DNA from: Crocinitomicaceae bacterium
GTDB taxonomy: Bacteria > Bacteroidota > Bacteroidia > Flavobacteriales_D > Crocinitomicaceae
DNA: 64,000 bases
Assembly (NCBI GenBank): GCA_017983465.1
Contig: JAGOBK010000001.1
Coordinates: forward strand, 558,001-622,000
Direction: 5' to 3'
Below the pieces are notes generated by a model. It did no database searches. It worked only from the letters and a program-made list of their open reading frames with translations, and was not told where the DNA came from. This document shows, piece after piece, positions 18,339-26,895 of this stretch. Position 1 is the first letter of the stretch; each line of letters starts with the position of its first letter. Made by a program: the position numbers and the translations under genes.

Positions 18339-18346
18339 CAAAAATA
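18339..18346 (-). promoter_or_regulatory. -7 box of the TonB receptor gene (TATTTTTG)
   Basis: A full -7 match, 14 nt before ATG 18324. It overlaps the region just inside the longer candidate start at 18351 and therefore supports the shorter protein. Confidence 0.5.
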
Positions 18347-18383
18347 CGCATCGTACGTTTTATACGTGAGTTTTATTCTCCCT

Positions 18384-20852
18384 TTAATGATATTGAAATG
18401 AAAAATCGGAGATTTGAGGTATGTCTCCAGAATACTGGATTCGAATAAGGTGCTCACCAGGTAATAAATGAATAAAGTTGCGGTCAAAGGTAATTCCTGT
18501 TTTTTGCAAAAAAAGCCAGAAATCAGCACAAAAAGCACTGTTTTTCACCCAAATATCTGCCGTTTTGTTCAATTTATCCACATTTTTGATGCTTAGTTCA
18601 ATTTGAACATCCCGTTTTTTTGGTGAAGGTCCCACAACAAAATCTCGGGTAACTCCGTTGGATAATTCTACGCGAATTAATTGTTCGTTCTTTGGAATGA
18701 CACTCCAAATCATTTTACTCTCTTGATAAGCCACGCTTGCCGTGCCATCAACTTGTAATGGAATCAATCCTCGTTCACCCCAACTTACGTTGTAAAGTAA
18801 TATTTTACATCCTAAGACTTGATTTTCCATGACATCGGACTTCACGTAAAGTTGCACTTCACCATTATCCATTGTTTTCTGCAAAATAGCCACAGGTTGA
18901 TAGTCCTCACGCATGGCATAATGCAAGGCCTTCCAATTTCCATGGTAATCGATACTCGACCAAGTCGGTGCAGGCCAACAGTCGTTTAATTGCCAATACA
19001 AAGTTCCCATGCAACGCGGAGCATTCAAACGATGTCCAGATACTGCACTCGAAACGGCGTAACGTTGCGTCAATTGGGAGAAATAAACAAACTGTTCAAA
19101 ATCCTTGCTTTTTCCGTACAATAAATTGGCATGCTTTTGAATCATTCCATTTCCTACGTAGCTTTTTTGGTGGTGCTTCATCACCTGACTAGACAAATTC
19201 CAATCAGAACGTTCGGAAAAAGATTTCAAGGTCGCAAATTCAGGGAAACTTTGGAATCCATATTCAGCGTTGAAACGTCCAATCTTAGATGCGAAATCGG
19301 ACATCGGGTCTTTCCCATGCCATACGCCCCAATAATGCTGAGATCCATGATTGTAGAAATCGTCATTTCCCCAGTTGCTGAGTGGCGATGTGTGAATGTA
19401 ACTTGTGTTGGTCCAGTTAGAAACGATTTTCGGAGCCAATCCTTTAAACAAGGCATTGTAGGCATTCAAAATGGTTTCTTGTTCTGAATCGGATAAATGG
19501 TATTGACTTTGAAACCCCCAATTCTTCCATGCGACATCTACTTCGTTATTCCCATTGAATAAAACAACAGATGGATGTGCAGAAATACGAGGAATTTGGT
19601 AATTGAACTCCGCTTCAACCGTTTTTAAGAACACTTCATCGCCGGGATACATTGCACAAGCAAACATGAAATCCTGCCAAACCATGATTCCTTTTTCGTC
19701 ACAAGCACGGAAAAAAGCTTCTTCCGGGTAAAATCCACCGCCCCAAATGCGCACCATGTTGAAGTTTGCCTTGGACATTTGTTCAACTTGATTTTTCCAA
19801 TCTTCATCACTAATGGATGCAGGAAATACAGATGGAGGAATGAAATCCGCTCCTTTACAAAAGATCGGAAGTCCGTTTACCTGAAATTCATACGATGTTC
19901 CCCATTGATCTTCCTTTTGGATCAATTCTGCCGTTCGAATACCAAATTGAAGTGGTTTTTGATCCACCAATTTTCCATCAACAAAGAGTCGAAGTGTATC
20001 GTGGTAAAGATTTGGTTCACTGATGCCAGCCGGCCACCATAATTGTGGATTGTACTGAATGATTTCTGCCTCTAAATGTCCAGTTGTCTCATTTTTTTTC
20101 AGCGGAAGTTCACCATATAGTTCAGATACGATTTGAAAAGATGATGATTGATCAGCAACATCTAATACGTATTTCAAGCGTGCAAAAAGCTCTTCTTTCG
20201 GAATGGATAAGGTGTGAATACTGAGTCCTTGGATTTCATTATCCTTCGCAATGCGTACTTCCACTGGTTTTGCAAATCCAATGGTGTTCATGCGTAGTGC
20301 CCAATCCCAACCGAATTGGTATTGTGGTTTGCGTGTAAGTGGAGCTACTTTCCATTTGGAAGGATCGTTCGGTGCTGGAAAGTGAAAAGCCTCTTTTTCA
20401 TAACGTTCCTTGTGGTACAGCGTTGGCGGAGTGAAAACGACACGAATGTCATTGTAACCACACTGTAAATTCGATTTAATTTTAAAGGTAAATGGATGAA
20501 AGAAATTATCCGTTTTTCCGGACAACTTCCCATTGACATAAACAGCTGCATATGTATCCACATTTGGAAAGTACAGTTCGATTTCCTTCGCAAGAAATTG
20601 TTCTTCCATGAGGTAAAACTTGGATTGAAATTCCCATTCATATTCCTCAATCCATTGGTAAAGCTCTTCGTTTTTACCGTAAAAAGGGTCTGGCAATTCA
20701 CCTGAATGATGGAGCACTTCTTGAACACTTCCCTTTTCCCCGAATGATTTCCACTCGTTTGTTTTTGGATTTTTGTACGTCCAATTCAGCACGGTTTGAC
20801 CATTAACCAGACCAAACATACTACAAAAAATGAAGGTAATCCATGTTCTCAT
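18384..20852 (-). CDS. Beta-mannosidase, glycoside hydrolase family 2
   Basis: This 822-residue protein has the signal peptide MRTWITFIFCSMFGLVNGQ, a GH2 sugar-binding jelly roll (to about 200), an Ig-like domain (about 205-310) and a TIM barrel. The acid/base is Glu437 in FNGNNEVD, and the nucleophile is Glu530 in FNAEYGFQSFPEF, as in beta-mannosidases. It cleaves terminal beta-1,4-mannosyl residues, probably in the periplasm or at the surface. Its ATG overlaps the stop of the glycosylasparaginase gene (TAATG), so the two are translationally coupled. Both fit breakdown of N-linked glycans. Confidence 0.92.
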   Translation of the reverse strand: MRTWITFIFCSMFGLVNGQTVLNWTYKNPKTNEWKSFGEKGSVQEVLHHSGELPDPFYGKNEELYQWIEEYEWEFQSKFYLMEEQFLAKEIELYFPNVDTYAAVYVNGKLSGKTDNFFHPFTFKIKSNLQCGYNDIRVVFTPPTLYHKERYEKEAFHFPAPNDPSKWKVAPLTRKPQYQFGWDWALRMNTIGFAKPVEVRIAKDNEIQGLSIHTLSIPKEELFARLKYVLDVADQSSSFQIVSELYGELPLKKNETTGHLEAEIIQYNPQLWWPAGISEPNLYHDTLRLFVDGKLVDQKPLQFGIRTAELIQKEDQWGTSYEFQVNGLPIFCKGADFIPPSVFPASISDEDWKNQVEQMSKANFNMVRIWGGGFYPEEAFFRACDEKGIMVWQDFMFACAMYPGDEVFLKTVEAEFNYQIPRISAHPSVVLFNGNNEVDVAWKNWGFQSQYHLSDSEQETILNAYNALFKGLAPKIVSNWTNTSYIHTSPLSNWGNDDFYNHGSQHYWGVWHGKDPMSDFASKIGRFNAEYGFQSFPEFATLKSFSERSDWNLSSQVMKHHQKSYVGNGMIQKHANLLYGKSKDFEQFVYFSQLTQRYAVSSAVSGHRLNAPRCMGTLYWQLNDCWPAPTWSSIDYHGNWKALHYAMREDYQPVAILQKTMDNGEVQLYVKSDVMENQVLGCKILLYNVSWGERGLIPLQVDGTASVAYQESKMIWSVIPKNEQLIRVELSNGVTRDFVVGPSPKKRDVQIELSIKNVDKLNKTADIWVKNSAFCADFWLFLQKTGITFDRNFIHLLPGEHLIRIQYSGDIPQISDFSFQYH

Positions 20853-21841
20853 TACCAGTTGCGATCAAAGGTTGCATCGACCATTTTTTCTTCTTCCATG
20901 GTTCTCAAGGCAAAATTGAAACCAGCATAAATGGAATAAGCACCGTAATTCCCATCCTTATCTAAGGCAATGAATCCACATTGCAATCCAGTTAGATCAT
21001 CGTGTTTCTTGATGATGCGCATGCAGGCTTCTTTACAAGCTTCCATTGGTGAATAGCCGTGACGCATCAACTCTACAACAGTGTGACTTCCAGCTACGCG
21101 AATAATCGCCTCACCAAGCCCTGTTGAAGTTGCTGCACCTATTTCTTGATCGATGAACAAACCAGCGCCAATAATAGGAGAATCACCGACGCGTCCATGC
21201 ATTTTATAGGCCCATCCACTTGTTGTACATGCTCCGCTCATGTTTCCTTTCGCATCCATCGCAATCATTCCAATGGTATCGTGGTTTTCGTGGTTGATTT
21301 CTGGTTTTTTGAAAACGTCCTTGTTTTCTTTTTTCCACTTTTCGTAGTCTTTTTTTACTTCCGGAATAGGCGTTTTGATGGTGTCAAAACCATAATCTAA
21401 GGCAAATTGACGTGCTCCATCTCCAACAAGCATTACATGTTGTGTTTTTTCCATTACGGCACGTGCCACCGAAATTGGATGTGCAATTCCTTCTAGACAT
21501 GCAACTGAACCACAGCGCGAACGCTCATCCATAATACACGCATCAAGGGTAACGTGTCCGTCGCGGTCTGGACGTCCACCGATTCCTACACTGCGATTCG
21601 TTATGTCTGATTCCGTCACACGAACGCCTTTTTCAACCGCATCCAATGCAGAACCACCGTTTTTCAGAACTTCCCACGCAGCTTTGTTGGCATCGAGTCC
21701 ATGAATCCATGTAGAAAGGACAATTGGACCCTTCACTTTACCGCTTGCTGAAGTCGCTACGACATTTGCTGCTTTCGCGGGCTCAATCAAACTAAGGATT
21801 CCAGTTGCAGCGCCGAGTTTGAGGAAGTTTCTTCTTTTCAT
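20852..21841 (-). CDS. N4-(beta-N-acetylglucosaminyl)-L-asparaginase (glycosylasparaginase)
   Basis: This 329-residue Ntn hydrolase starts with a Tat-like signal (MKRRNFLKLGAATGILSL). The autoprocessing and catalytic threonine is T189 in NHENHDTIGMIAMD. Family features GSVACLEGIAHPISVARAVM and HGRVGDSPIIGAGLFID are clear. The enzyme cleaves the GlcNAc-Asn bond left when N-glycoproteins have been degraded; the classic bacterial example is from Elizabethkingia meningoseptica. It is coupled to the beta-mannosidase gene and lies 3 bp after mltG. A TatA homologue is encoded at 61009-61455. Confidence 0.95.
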   Translation of the reverse strand: MKRRNFLKLGAATGILSLIEPAKAANVVATSASGKVKGPIVLSTWIHGLDANKAAWEVLKNGGSALDAVEKGVRVTESDITNRSVGIGGRPDRDGHVTLDACIMDERSRCGSVACLEGIAHPISVARAVMEKTQHVMLVGDGARQFALDYGFDTIKTPIPEVKKDYEKWKKENKDVFKKPEINHENHDTIGMIAMDAKGNMSGACTTSGWAYKMHGRVGDSPIIGAGLFIDQEIGAATSTGLGEAIIRVAGSHTVVELMRHGYSPMEACKEACMRIIKKHDDLTGLQCGFIALDKDGNYGAYSIYAGFNFALRTMEEEKMVDATFDRNW

Positions 21842-21844
21842 AGC

Positions 21845-22915
21845 TTAATTCTTTTTTCTTAATTCAGCAGCCAACCAGGATTGAAACGCATCCGCATTGC
21901 GCATGTGCTCTGCACCGGAAACAGCAAAATTGTGTCGTCCCGAATAATCTGGTTTTGCACACATATAGATGTAATCCACGTCAGCGCGATTCAATACCGC
22001 ATCAACTACTTTCGGAGAAGGCAAGCAAATAGGTCCTGGAGGAAGTCCGTTAATTTTGTAGGTATTGTATGGACAATCGATGTTTCGGTGAACTTCCAAC
22101 AAGCGTTGAACACCTTTCAGTTGATCTCCCCAACAGAATTTGAATGTTGGATCCGATTGTAAGCGAATTCCTTGGTTGACACGATTCAAGTACAAACCCG
22201 CGATGATTGGCCATTCATCTGAATTCACCGACTGCTCTGAATACACCACACTAGCCAAAGTAACTGCCTGACTTGGAGAATCTAATCCAATTTTACTTAA
22301 ACTATTTTTTCGATCGTTTGTCCAGAAGTTTTTGAATTCCTGCGCCATGCGATCTACGAACATTTCCTCGTTCGAATCCCAGTACATTTGATAACTATCA
22401 GGAATAAATAAGGCCGGCAATTGCTCTACGGTAAAACCGAGTTTAGAAAGCGTTGAGCCAGATTGCACGAACGAAATGAGCTTCGCGCTATCGACATCGA
22501 TACATTTGGCAACTTTTCCAGCCATTTGATAAATGTCGCGGCAATTGTTAAAAGTAACCTCTACTTCTACTTCTGCATTCCCATTTCCATTCGAATTCTT
22601 GGTGAATCCATTCAACAAGGTTCGGTAATTTGTTCCAGGAGCTACCAAATACTTTCCGGATGCTATTTTATTGCTAGTCAATTCCTTGTATTCACCTACT
22701 GAAACAAAAGATTTAACGTCATCGATGATTTTTTCTTGTACTAATTCATCCGCTAATTCATTCAAATCCATGGATCCGCTGATGTAAAAAGCCTGCTCCT
22801 CTGTATTGAGACTTTTGTGACTTCCCGCTAGGTAAAGCAGTGCTTTAGGACCAACAACAATCAATCCAACAATGGCTAAAATGCCTCCAACAATGATTAA
22901 TTTTCCTTTAGACAT
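21845..22915 (-). CDS. mltG: Endolytic peptidoglycan transglycosylase MltG
   Basis: This 356-residue protein has one N-terminal membrane anchor (KLIIVGGILAIVGLIVV) and a YceG/MltG domain. The catalytic glutamate sits in SVVYSEQSVNSDEWPIIAG, with LYLNRVNQGIRLQSDPT and NTYKINGLPPGPICLPS downstream. MltG cuts nascent glycan strands and limits their length. It overlaps the GNAT gene by 19 bp and precedes the glycosylasparaginase gene by 3 bp. Confidence 0.94.
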   Translation of the reverse strand: MSKGKLIIVGGILAIVGLIVVGPKALLYLAGSHKSLNTEEQAFYISGSMDLNELADELVQEKIIDDVKSFVSVGEYKELTSNKIASGKYLVAPGTNYRTLLNGFTKNSNGNGNAEVEVEVTFNNCRDIYQMAGKVAKCIDVDSAKLISFVQSGSTLSKLGFTVEQLPALFIPDSYQMYWDSNEEMFVDRMAQEFKNFWTNDRKNSLSKIGLDSPSQAVTLASVVYSEQSVNSDEWPIIAGLYLNRVNQGIRLQSDPTFKFCWGDQLKGVQRLLEVHRNIDCPYNTYKINGLPPGPICLPSPKVVDAVLNRADVDYIYMCAKPDYSGRHNFAVSGAEHMRNADAFQSWLAAELRKKN

Positions 22916-23421
22916 AACTGATAACTTATTTCATCTATTTCTCTTCCTTTAAAGCGTAACCATCCTTTGCGGACGCCAACTTTTATAAAATTCATTCGTT
23001 CAAACAAGGCCACACTCGCTGGATTATCACCATGAATGGAACATTGTAAATTTCGTAATTCCAAGTAATCTCGCGTATACTTAATGAGTTCTTGTAGGGC
23101 ATCCATCGCAAATCCCTTTCCTCGGTCCGCGTCCATGGCAATTAATATCCCCACAGAAGCATAACCGTGCTTGAAATTCACCTCATACAAATCAATAACA
23201 CCTACAGAACGTTCGGATTCCTTTTCAATAATCACGAAGCGCAGTTGCCCCGATTTTCTCAAATCTGCTTGATGTTCAATAAGCGCCATGATGTCAAACA
23301 TGGAAAAAGGCACTTCCGTATTGGAAACCTTCCAGTTTTCAGGATTATTTTCCCACATATAAATCGTGGTCGCGTCAGATTTTTCTACCGCTCTCAAGTA
23401 TACCTTTTCTCCTACTAACAT
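22897..23421 (-). CDS. GNAT family N-acetyltransferase
   Basis: This 174-residue protein is of the RimJ/RimL-SpeG-like GNAT type. It begins LVGEKVYLRAVEKSDATTIYMWENNPE, has the acetyl-CoA loop region ILIAMDADRGKGFAMDALQELI and ends with LYERMNF-like SVALFERMNFIKVGVRKG. The substrate may be a diamine, an amino acid or a protein N-terminus. It overlaps dapF by 7 bp and mltG by 19 bp, so it is translated with them. Confidence 0.88.
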   Translation of the reverse strand: MLVGEKVYLRAVEKSDATTIYMWENNPENWKVSNTEVPFSMFDIMALIEHQADLRKSGQLRFVIIEKESERSVGVIDLYEVNFKHGYASVGILIAMDADRGKGFAMDALQELIKYTRDYLELRNLQCSIHGDNPASVALFERMNFIKVGVRKGWLRFKGREIDEISYQLCLKEN

Positions 23422-24191
23422 CGTTCTATTTTTCCTTGATATACAAATGTCGCTGGACCAATCAAAAAGATGTGTTGAAATCCATGAGCGTTCTTTTCCC
23501 AGGCCACTTCTAAGTTTCCGCCTTTCGTTCGGACTTTCACACGTTGACTTAATGTTTCAGATTTCATCGCATATACGAGCGCACAAGCTGTGACACCTGT
23601 CCCACAGGACAACGTTTCATCCTCGACTCCACGTTCGTAGGTGGCAACTCGAATCCCGTCATCTTCTACGGAAAGCAAGTTCACATTAATGCCATCCTGG
23701 CTATATCTTTCTGAATAACGAATAGATTTTCCCAATGCAACAACGGTCTCTGCAGAATGATCAGAATTCATTGTGACATAATGTGGGGATCCCGTGTTCA
23801 ACACGAAGTCTTGTCCATCGTTCTTGATCTCACGAACATCCTGCATATGAATTTTCACCTCATCGCCACATTGCGCAGCGTGATGAAATCCATCAATTGC
23901 TTTAAACTGAACAGAACGCGTATCAATCCCAAGACTTCCAGCAAAATGTACCGCACAACGCGCGCCGTTCCCACAGAATGACTGCGAACCATCCGCATTG
24001 AAATACACCATTTCGAAAGCTGAATCTACAGATAACTGAATGAGAATTAATCCATCAGCACCAATACCAAAACGCCTGTCACAATAAAATTGAATGTCAG
24101 ACTGAGACAAATTGTCACATTGTCCCTGACGATTATCGATTAAAATAAAATCGTTTCCTGTTCCTTGATATTTTGAAAATTCAATCTGCAT
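23415..24191 (-). CDS. dapF: Diaminopimelate epimerase
   Basis: This 258-residue protein has both catalytic cysteines of the two-base epimerases: Cys73 in FCGNGARC and Cys196 in LSCGTGVTAC. KYQGTGNDFILIDN at the N-terminus is the standard start. It converts LL- to meso-diaminopimelate for lysine and peptidoglycan synthesis. It is the first gene of the operon dapF-GNAT-mltG-glycosylasparaginase-mannosidase. A TACTTTTG -7 box at 24202-24209 lies 10 nt upstream, with CAA (TTG on the minus strand) at 24226-24228. Confidence 0.96.
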   Translation of the reverse strand: MQIEFSKYQGTGNDFILIDNRQGQCDNLSQSDIQFYCDRRFGIGADGLILIQLSVDSAFEMVYFNADGSQSFCGNGARCAVHFAGSLGIDTRSVQFKAIDGFHHAAQCGDEVKIHMQDVREIKNDGQDFVLNTGSPHYVTMNSDHSAETVVALGKSIRYSERYSQDGINVNLLSVEDDGIRVATYERGVEDETLSCGTGVTACALVYAMKSETLSQRVKVRTKGGNLEVAWEKNAHGFQHIFLIGPATFVYQGKIERC

Positions 24192-24201
24192 ATAGCTTGA
24201 A

Positions 24202-24228
24202 CAAAAGTATCGAATAAATCAATATCAA
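24202..24228 (-). promoter_or_regulatory. dapF operon promoter (TTG-16-TACTTTTG)
   Basis: On the minus strand TTG (24228-24226) and TACTTTTG (24209-24202) are 16 bp apart, one base under the usual spacing. The -7 box ends 10 nt before the ATG, so the leader would be about 5 nt. Confidence 0.55.
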
Positions 24229-24313
24229 TTCTTAACAAAATTTAACATTTTTGAGGCAATTTTTGGAATACTATTTGCGTTTAGAAATCGAACTATTTAA
24301 AAACTGTTTTATT

Positions 24314-25780
24314 ATGAATTTCTTAAGTTACTTTAAAATGTTAGGATTAGGCATACTTGGCGGAACCTTACCTCTAGCCACTTATGTCATTATAGAACAT
24401 TCCTCCACGAAGCTTTCTGAGCAAGTTTTGGATGGCAATCGTTTCGCTCACCAAGTTTCAATGAGCGGCGTTCCTCCAGGAGCAGACTTCACCGAAGCCT
24501 CTGCAAATACCATTAATTCTGTCGTTCACATTACGACGAAAGTAGTTTCCACAACTTTTCAACGCGATCCCTTCCAAGAATTGTTTTATGGTCCGGGAGC
24601 AGGTGGACGAGAATTCAAGCAATACGGAGCGAGTTCCGGTTCTGGGGTGATTGTTTCCTCTGAAGGATATATTGTGACTAATAATCACGTCATCGAAAAC
24701 GCCAGTGAAATTGAGGTGATTTTAAATGACAATTCAAAATACACGGCAAAAGTCATTGGAACGGATCCAGCGACGGATATTGCTGTATTAAAAATAGAAG
24801 GGTCCGGCTTCACTCCTATTCCGCTTGGAAATAGTGACGATTTGAAGATTGGCGAATGGGTTCTTGCGGTTGGAAATCCCTTTAATTTAACTTCAACCGT
24901 TACGGCTGGAATCGTTTCCGCAAAAGCAAGAAACATCAATTTATTGAGTGAGCGTAATGGACAAGATATCGTTCCAATTGAATCATTTATTCAAACTGAT
25001 GCGGCGGTAAATCCAGGAAACAGTGGTGGTGCGTTGGTCAACACACAAGGACAACTAGTTGGAATCAACACAGCAATCGCTTCACAAACAGGCAGCTATA
25101 GTGGCTACTCCTTTGCGGTACCTGTAAACCTTGTACACAAAGTCATGAGCGACTTAATTGATTACGGAATTGTTCAACGTGGTTATTTAGGTGTTCAAAT
25201 CTCTGATGTTTCGCAAGAAATCAAAGAGAAAAACAAGTTACCTAACTTAAAAGGAGTTTTCTTGGCAAAAGTTATTGAGGATGGAAGTGCTGATAAAGCT
25301 GGACTGAAGGACGGTGATGTCATCTTGAAAATCGGAAGTAAAGAGGTGAATTCGGTTTCCTCCTTGCAGGAAGAAATTGGAAAACGACGTCCAGGTGACA
25401 AAGTTTCACTCACTGTTCGCAAAAAAGACGGAGAAGAAGTCATCCGTGAGTTGGTTTTGCGTAACAAGGAAGGAGAGACAGCGTTGATGTCCAAGGAAGA
25501 AATCAACAAGAGTCAAGCACTAGGTGCCATTTTCACGGAGATGACCGAAAAAGAGAAAAAGGAGCTAAACATCGCTTACGGAGTGAAAGTAAAATCGATA
25601 GGCGCAGGTAAATTAAAAGCCATCGGATTAATGGAAGGAGATGTTATCTTAAAAGTGAACAATGAACCAATTGAAACCATCGAAGAATTGAGTGGTAAAT
25701 TAAGTGGAGTAAACCGAGGTGTCCTTCTTGAAATCATGACGGAGAGCGGGAAACGCGAATATAAAGGCTTGGGATTATAG
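24314..25780 (+). CDS. htrA: HtrA/DegP-family periplasmic serine protease
   Basis: From ATG 24314 this is a 488-residue protein with an N-terminal hydrophobic segment (FKMLGLGILGGTLPLATYVII). The trypsin-like domain has the triad His in VTNNHVIENAS, Asp in ATDIAVLKIEG and Ser in NPGNSGGALVN. Two PDZ domains follow (GYLGVQISDVSQEIKEK onwards, then a second around KAIGLMEGDVILKVNNEPI). It degrades or refolds damaged envelope proteins. Starts upstream of 24314 would be non-ATG and lack support. It diverges from dapF. Confidence 0.93.
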   Translation: MNFLSYFKMLGLGILGGTLPLATYVIIEHSSTKLSEQVLDGNRFAHQVSMSGVPPGADFTEASANTINSVVHITTKVVSTTFQRDPFQELFYGPGAGGREFKQYGASSGSGVIVSSEGYIVTNNHVIENASEIEVILNDNSKYTAKVIGTDPATDIAVLKIEGSGFTPIPLGNSDDLKIGEWVLAVGNPFNLTSTVTAGIVSAKARNINLLSERNGQDIVPIESFIQTDAAVNPGNSGGALVNTQGQLVGINTAIASQTGSYSGYSFAVPVNLVHKVMSDLIDYGIVQRGYLGVQISDVSQEIKEKNKLPNLKGVFLAKVIEDGSADKAGLKDGDVILKIGSKEVNSVSSLQEEIGKRRPGDKVSLTVRKKDGEEVIRELVLRNKEGETALMSKEEINKSQALGAIFTEMTEKEKKELNIAYGVKVKSIGAGKLKAIGLMEGDVILKVNNEPIETIEELSGKLSGVNRGVLLEIMTESGKREYKGLGL

Positions 25781-25938
25781 GTAAAAAAAGGCTTAGAAAT
25801 CAGGGTTAAGAACTCGTTGATAAAAGTTAATAAATTGTGGAAACTAAATTTTTTCAATCCCAATTTTTGGCGTTACTTTGCTTCCAACTACGATAGAATA
25901 GATAGAGAATTAACAACTAATTAGAGATATCCAGCAGC

Positions 25939-26805
25939 ATGAGACAGCTCAAAATCACCAAATCGATAACAAACAGAGAGAGTCAGTCTTTAGATAAATA
26001 TCTACAGGATATTGGTCGTGAAGAACTGATCACAGCAGAGGAAGAAGTAGAATTAGCCAGAAAGATAAAAGCCGGTGATCAAAAAGCTTTAGAGAAACTG
26101 ACAAGAGCGAATTTACGTTTTGTCGTTTCCGTAGCAAAGCAATACCAAAATCAAGGTTTAACGCTTCCTGACTTAATCAACGAAGGAAACCTAGGATTAA
26201 TCAAAGCAGCACAGAAATTTGATGAAACTCGTGGATTCAAATTTATCTCATACGCCGTTTGGTGGATTCGTCAATCAATCTTGCAAGCATTAGCTGAACA
26301 AGCACGTATTGTACGCCTACCATTAAACCAAGTTGGATCTTTGAACAAAATCAACAAGGCATTTTCTCGACTTGAGCAAGAATTCGAACGTCCACCTTCA
26401 GCAGAAGAATTAGCAGAAGCATTGGAAGTTCCTGAAGACAAAATCAAGGAAAGTTTAAATGTATCTGGACGTCACGTATCTATGGATGCTCCATTATCTT
26501 CAAACGAAGATGGAGGAACATTAATGGATGTCATGGCAAACACAGATGCTCCTCGAACTGACCAAGCCTTAATGGCAGAGTCACTTCAAAAGGAAATTGA
26601 GCGTTCGTTGAGTACACTAACAGATAAAGAACGTGAGATCATTCGTTTATTCTTCGGAATCGGAATGAATCATGGATTAACGTTAGAAGAAATCGGAGCG
26701 AAATTCAACTTGACACGTGAGCGTGTTCGTCAAATTAAAGAAAAAGCGATTCGACGATTGCGACACACATCTCGAAACAAATTACTGAAGTCCTACTTAG
26801 GATAA
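25939..26805 (+). CDS. rpoD: Primary RNA polymerase sigma factor (SigA/RpoD, Bacteroidota type)
   Basis: This 288-residue sigma-70 protein lacks the long region 1.1 of other phyla, as expected in Bacteroidota. Region 1.2 starts [20 protein letters not shown]. Region 2 has [35 protein letters not shown] and the -10 recognition helix [12 protein letters not shown]. Region 4 ends with the helix-turn-helix [19 protein letters not shown]. This is the factor expected to recognise the TTG / TAnnTTTG promoters described here. It is followed by a strong terminator. Confidence 0.96.
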   Translation: MRQLKITKSITNRESQSLDKYLQDIGREELITAEEEVELARKIKAGDQKALEKLTRANLRFVVSVAKQYQNQGLTLPDLINEGNLGLIKAAQKFDETRGFKFISYAVWWIRQSILQALAEQARIVRLPLNQVGSLNKINKAFSRLEQEFERPPSAEELAEALEVPEDKIKESLNVSGRHVSMDAPLSSNEDGGTLMDVMANTDAPRTDQALMAESLQKEIERSLSTLTDKEREIIRLFFGIGMNHGLTLEEIGAKFNLTRERVRQIKEKAIRRLRHTSRNKLLKSYLG

Positions 26806-26812
26806 ACATTGT

Positions 26813-26840
26813 AAGGCTGTCTGCGAAAGTGGACAGCCTT
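26813..26840 (+). terminator. rpoD terminator
   Basis: AAGGCTGTC and GACAGCCTT form a 9-bp stem with a 10-nt loop, followed by a run of T residues ending at 26845. Confidence 0.85.
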
Positions 26841-26895
26841 TTTTTCTTCCCTATTTTTTAGAATCAACAATCAATCAACACATAAACAAAAAAGA

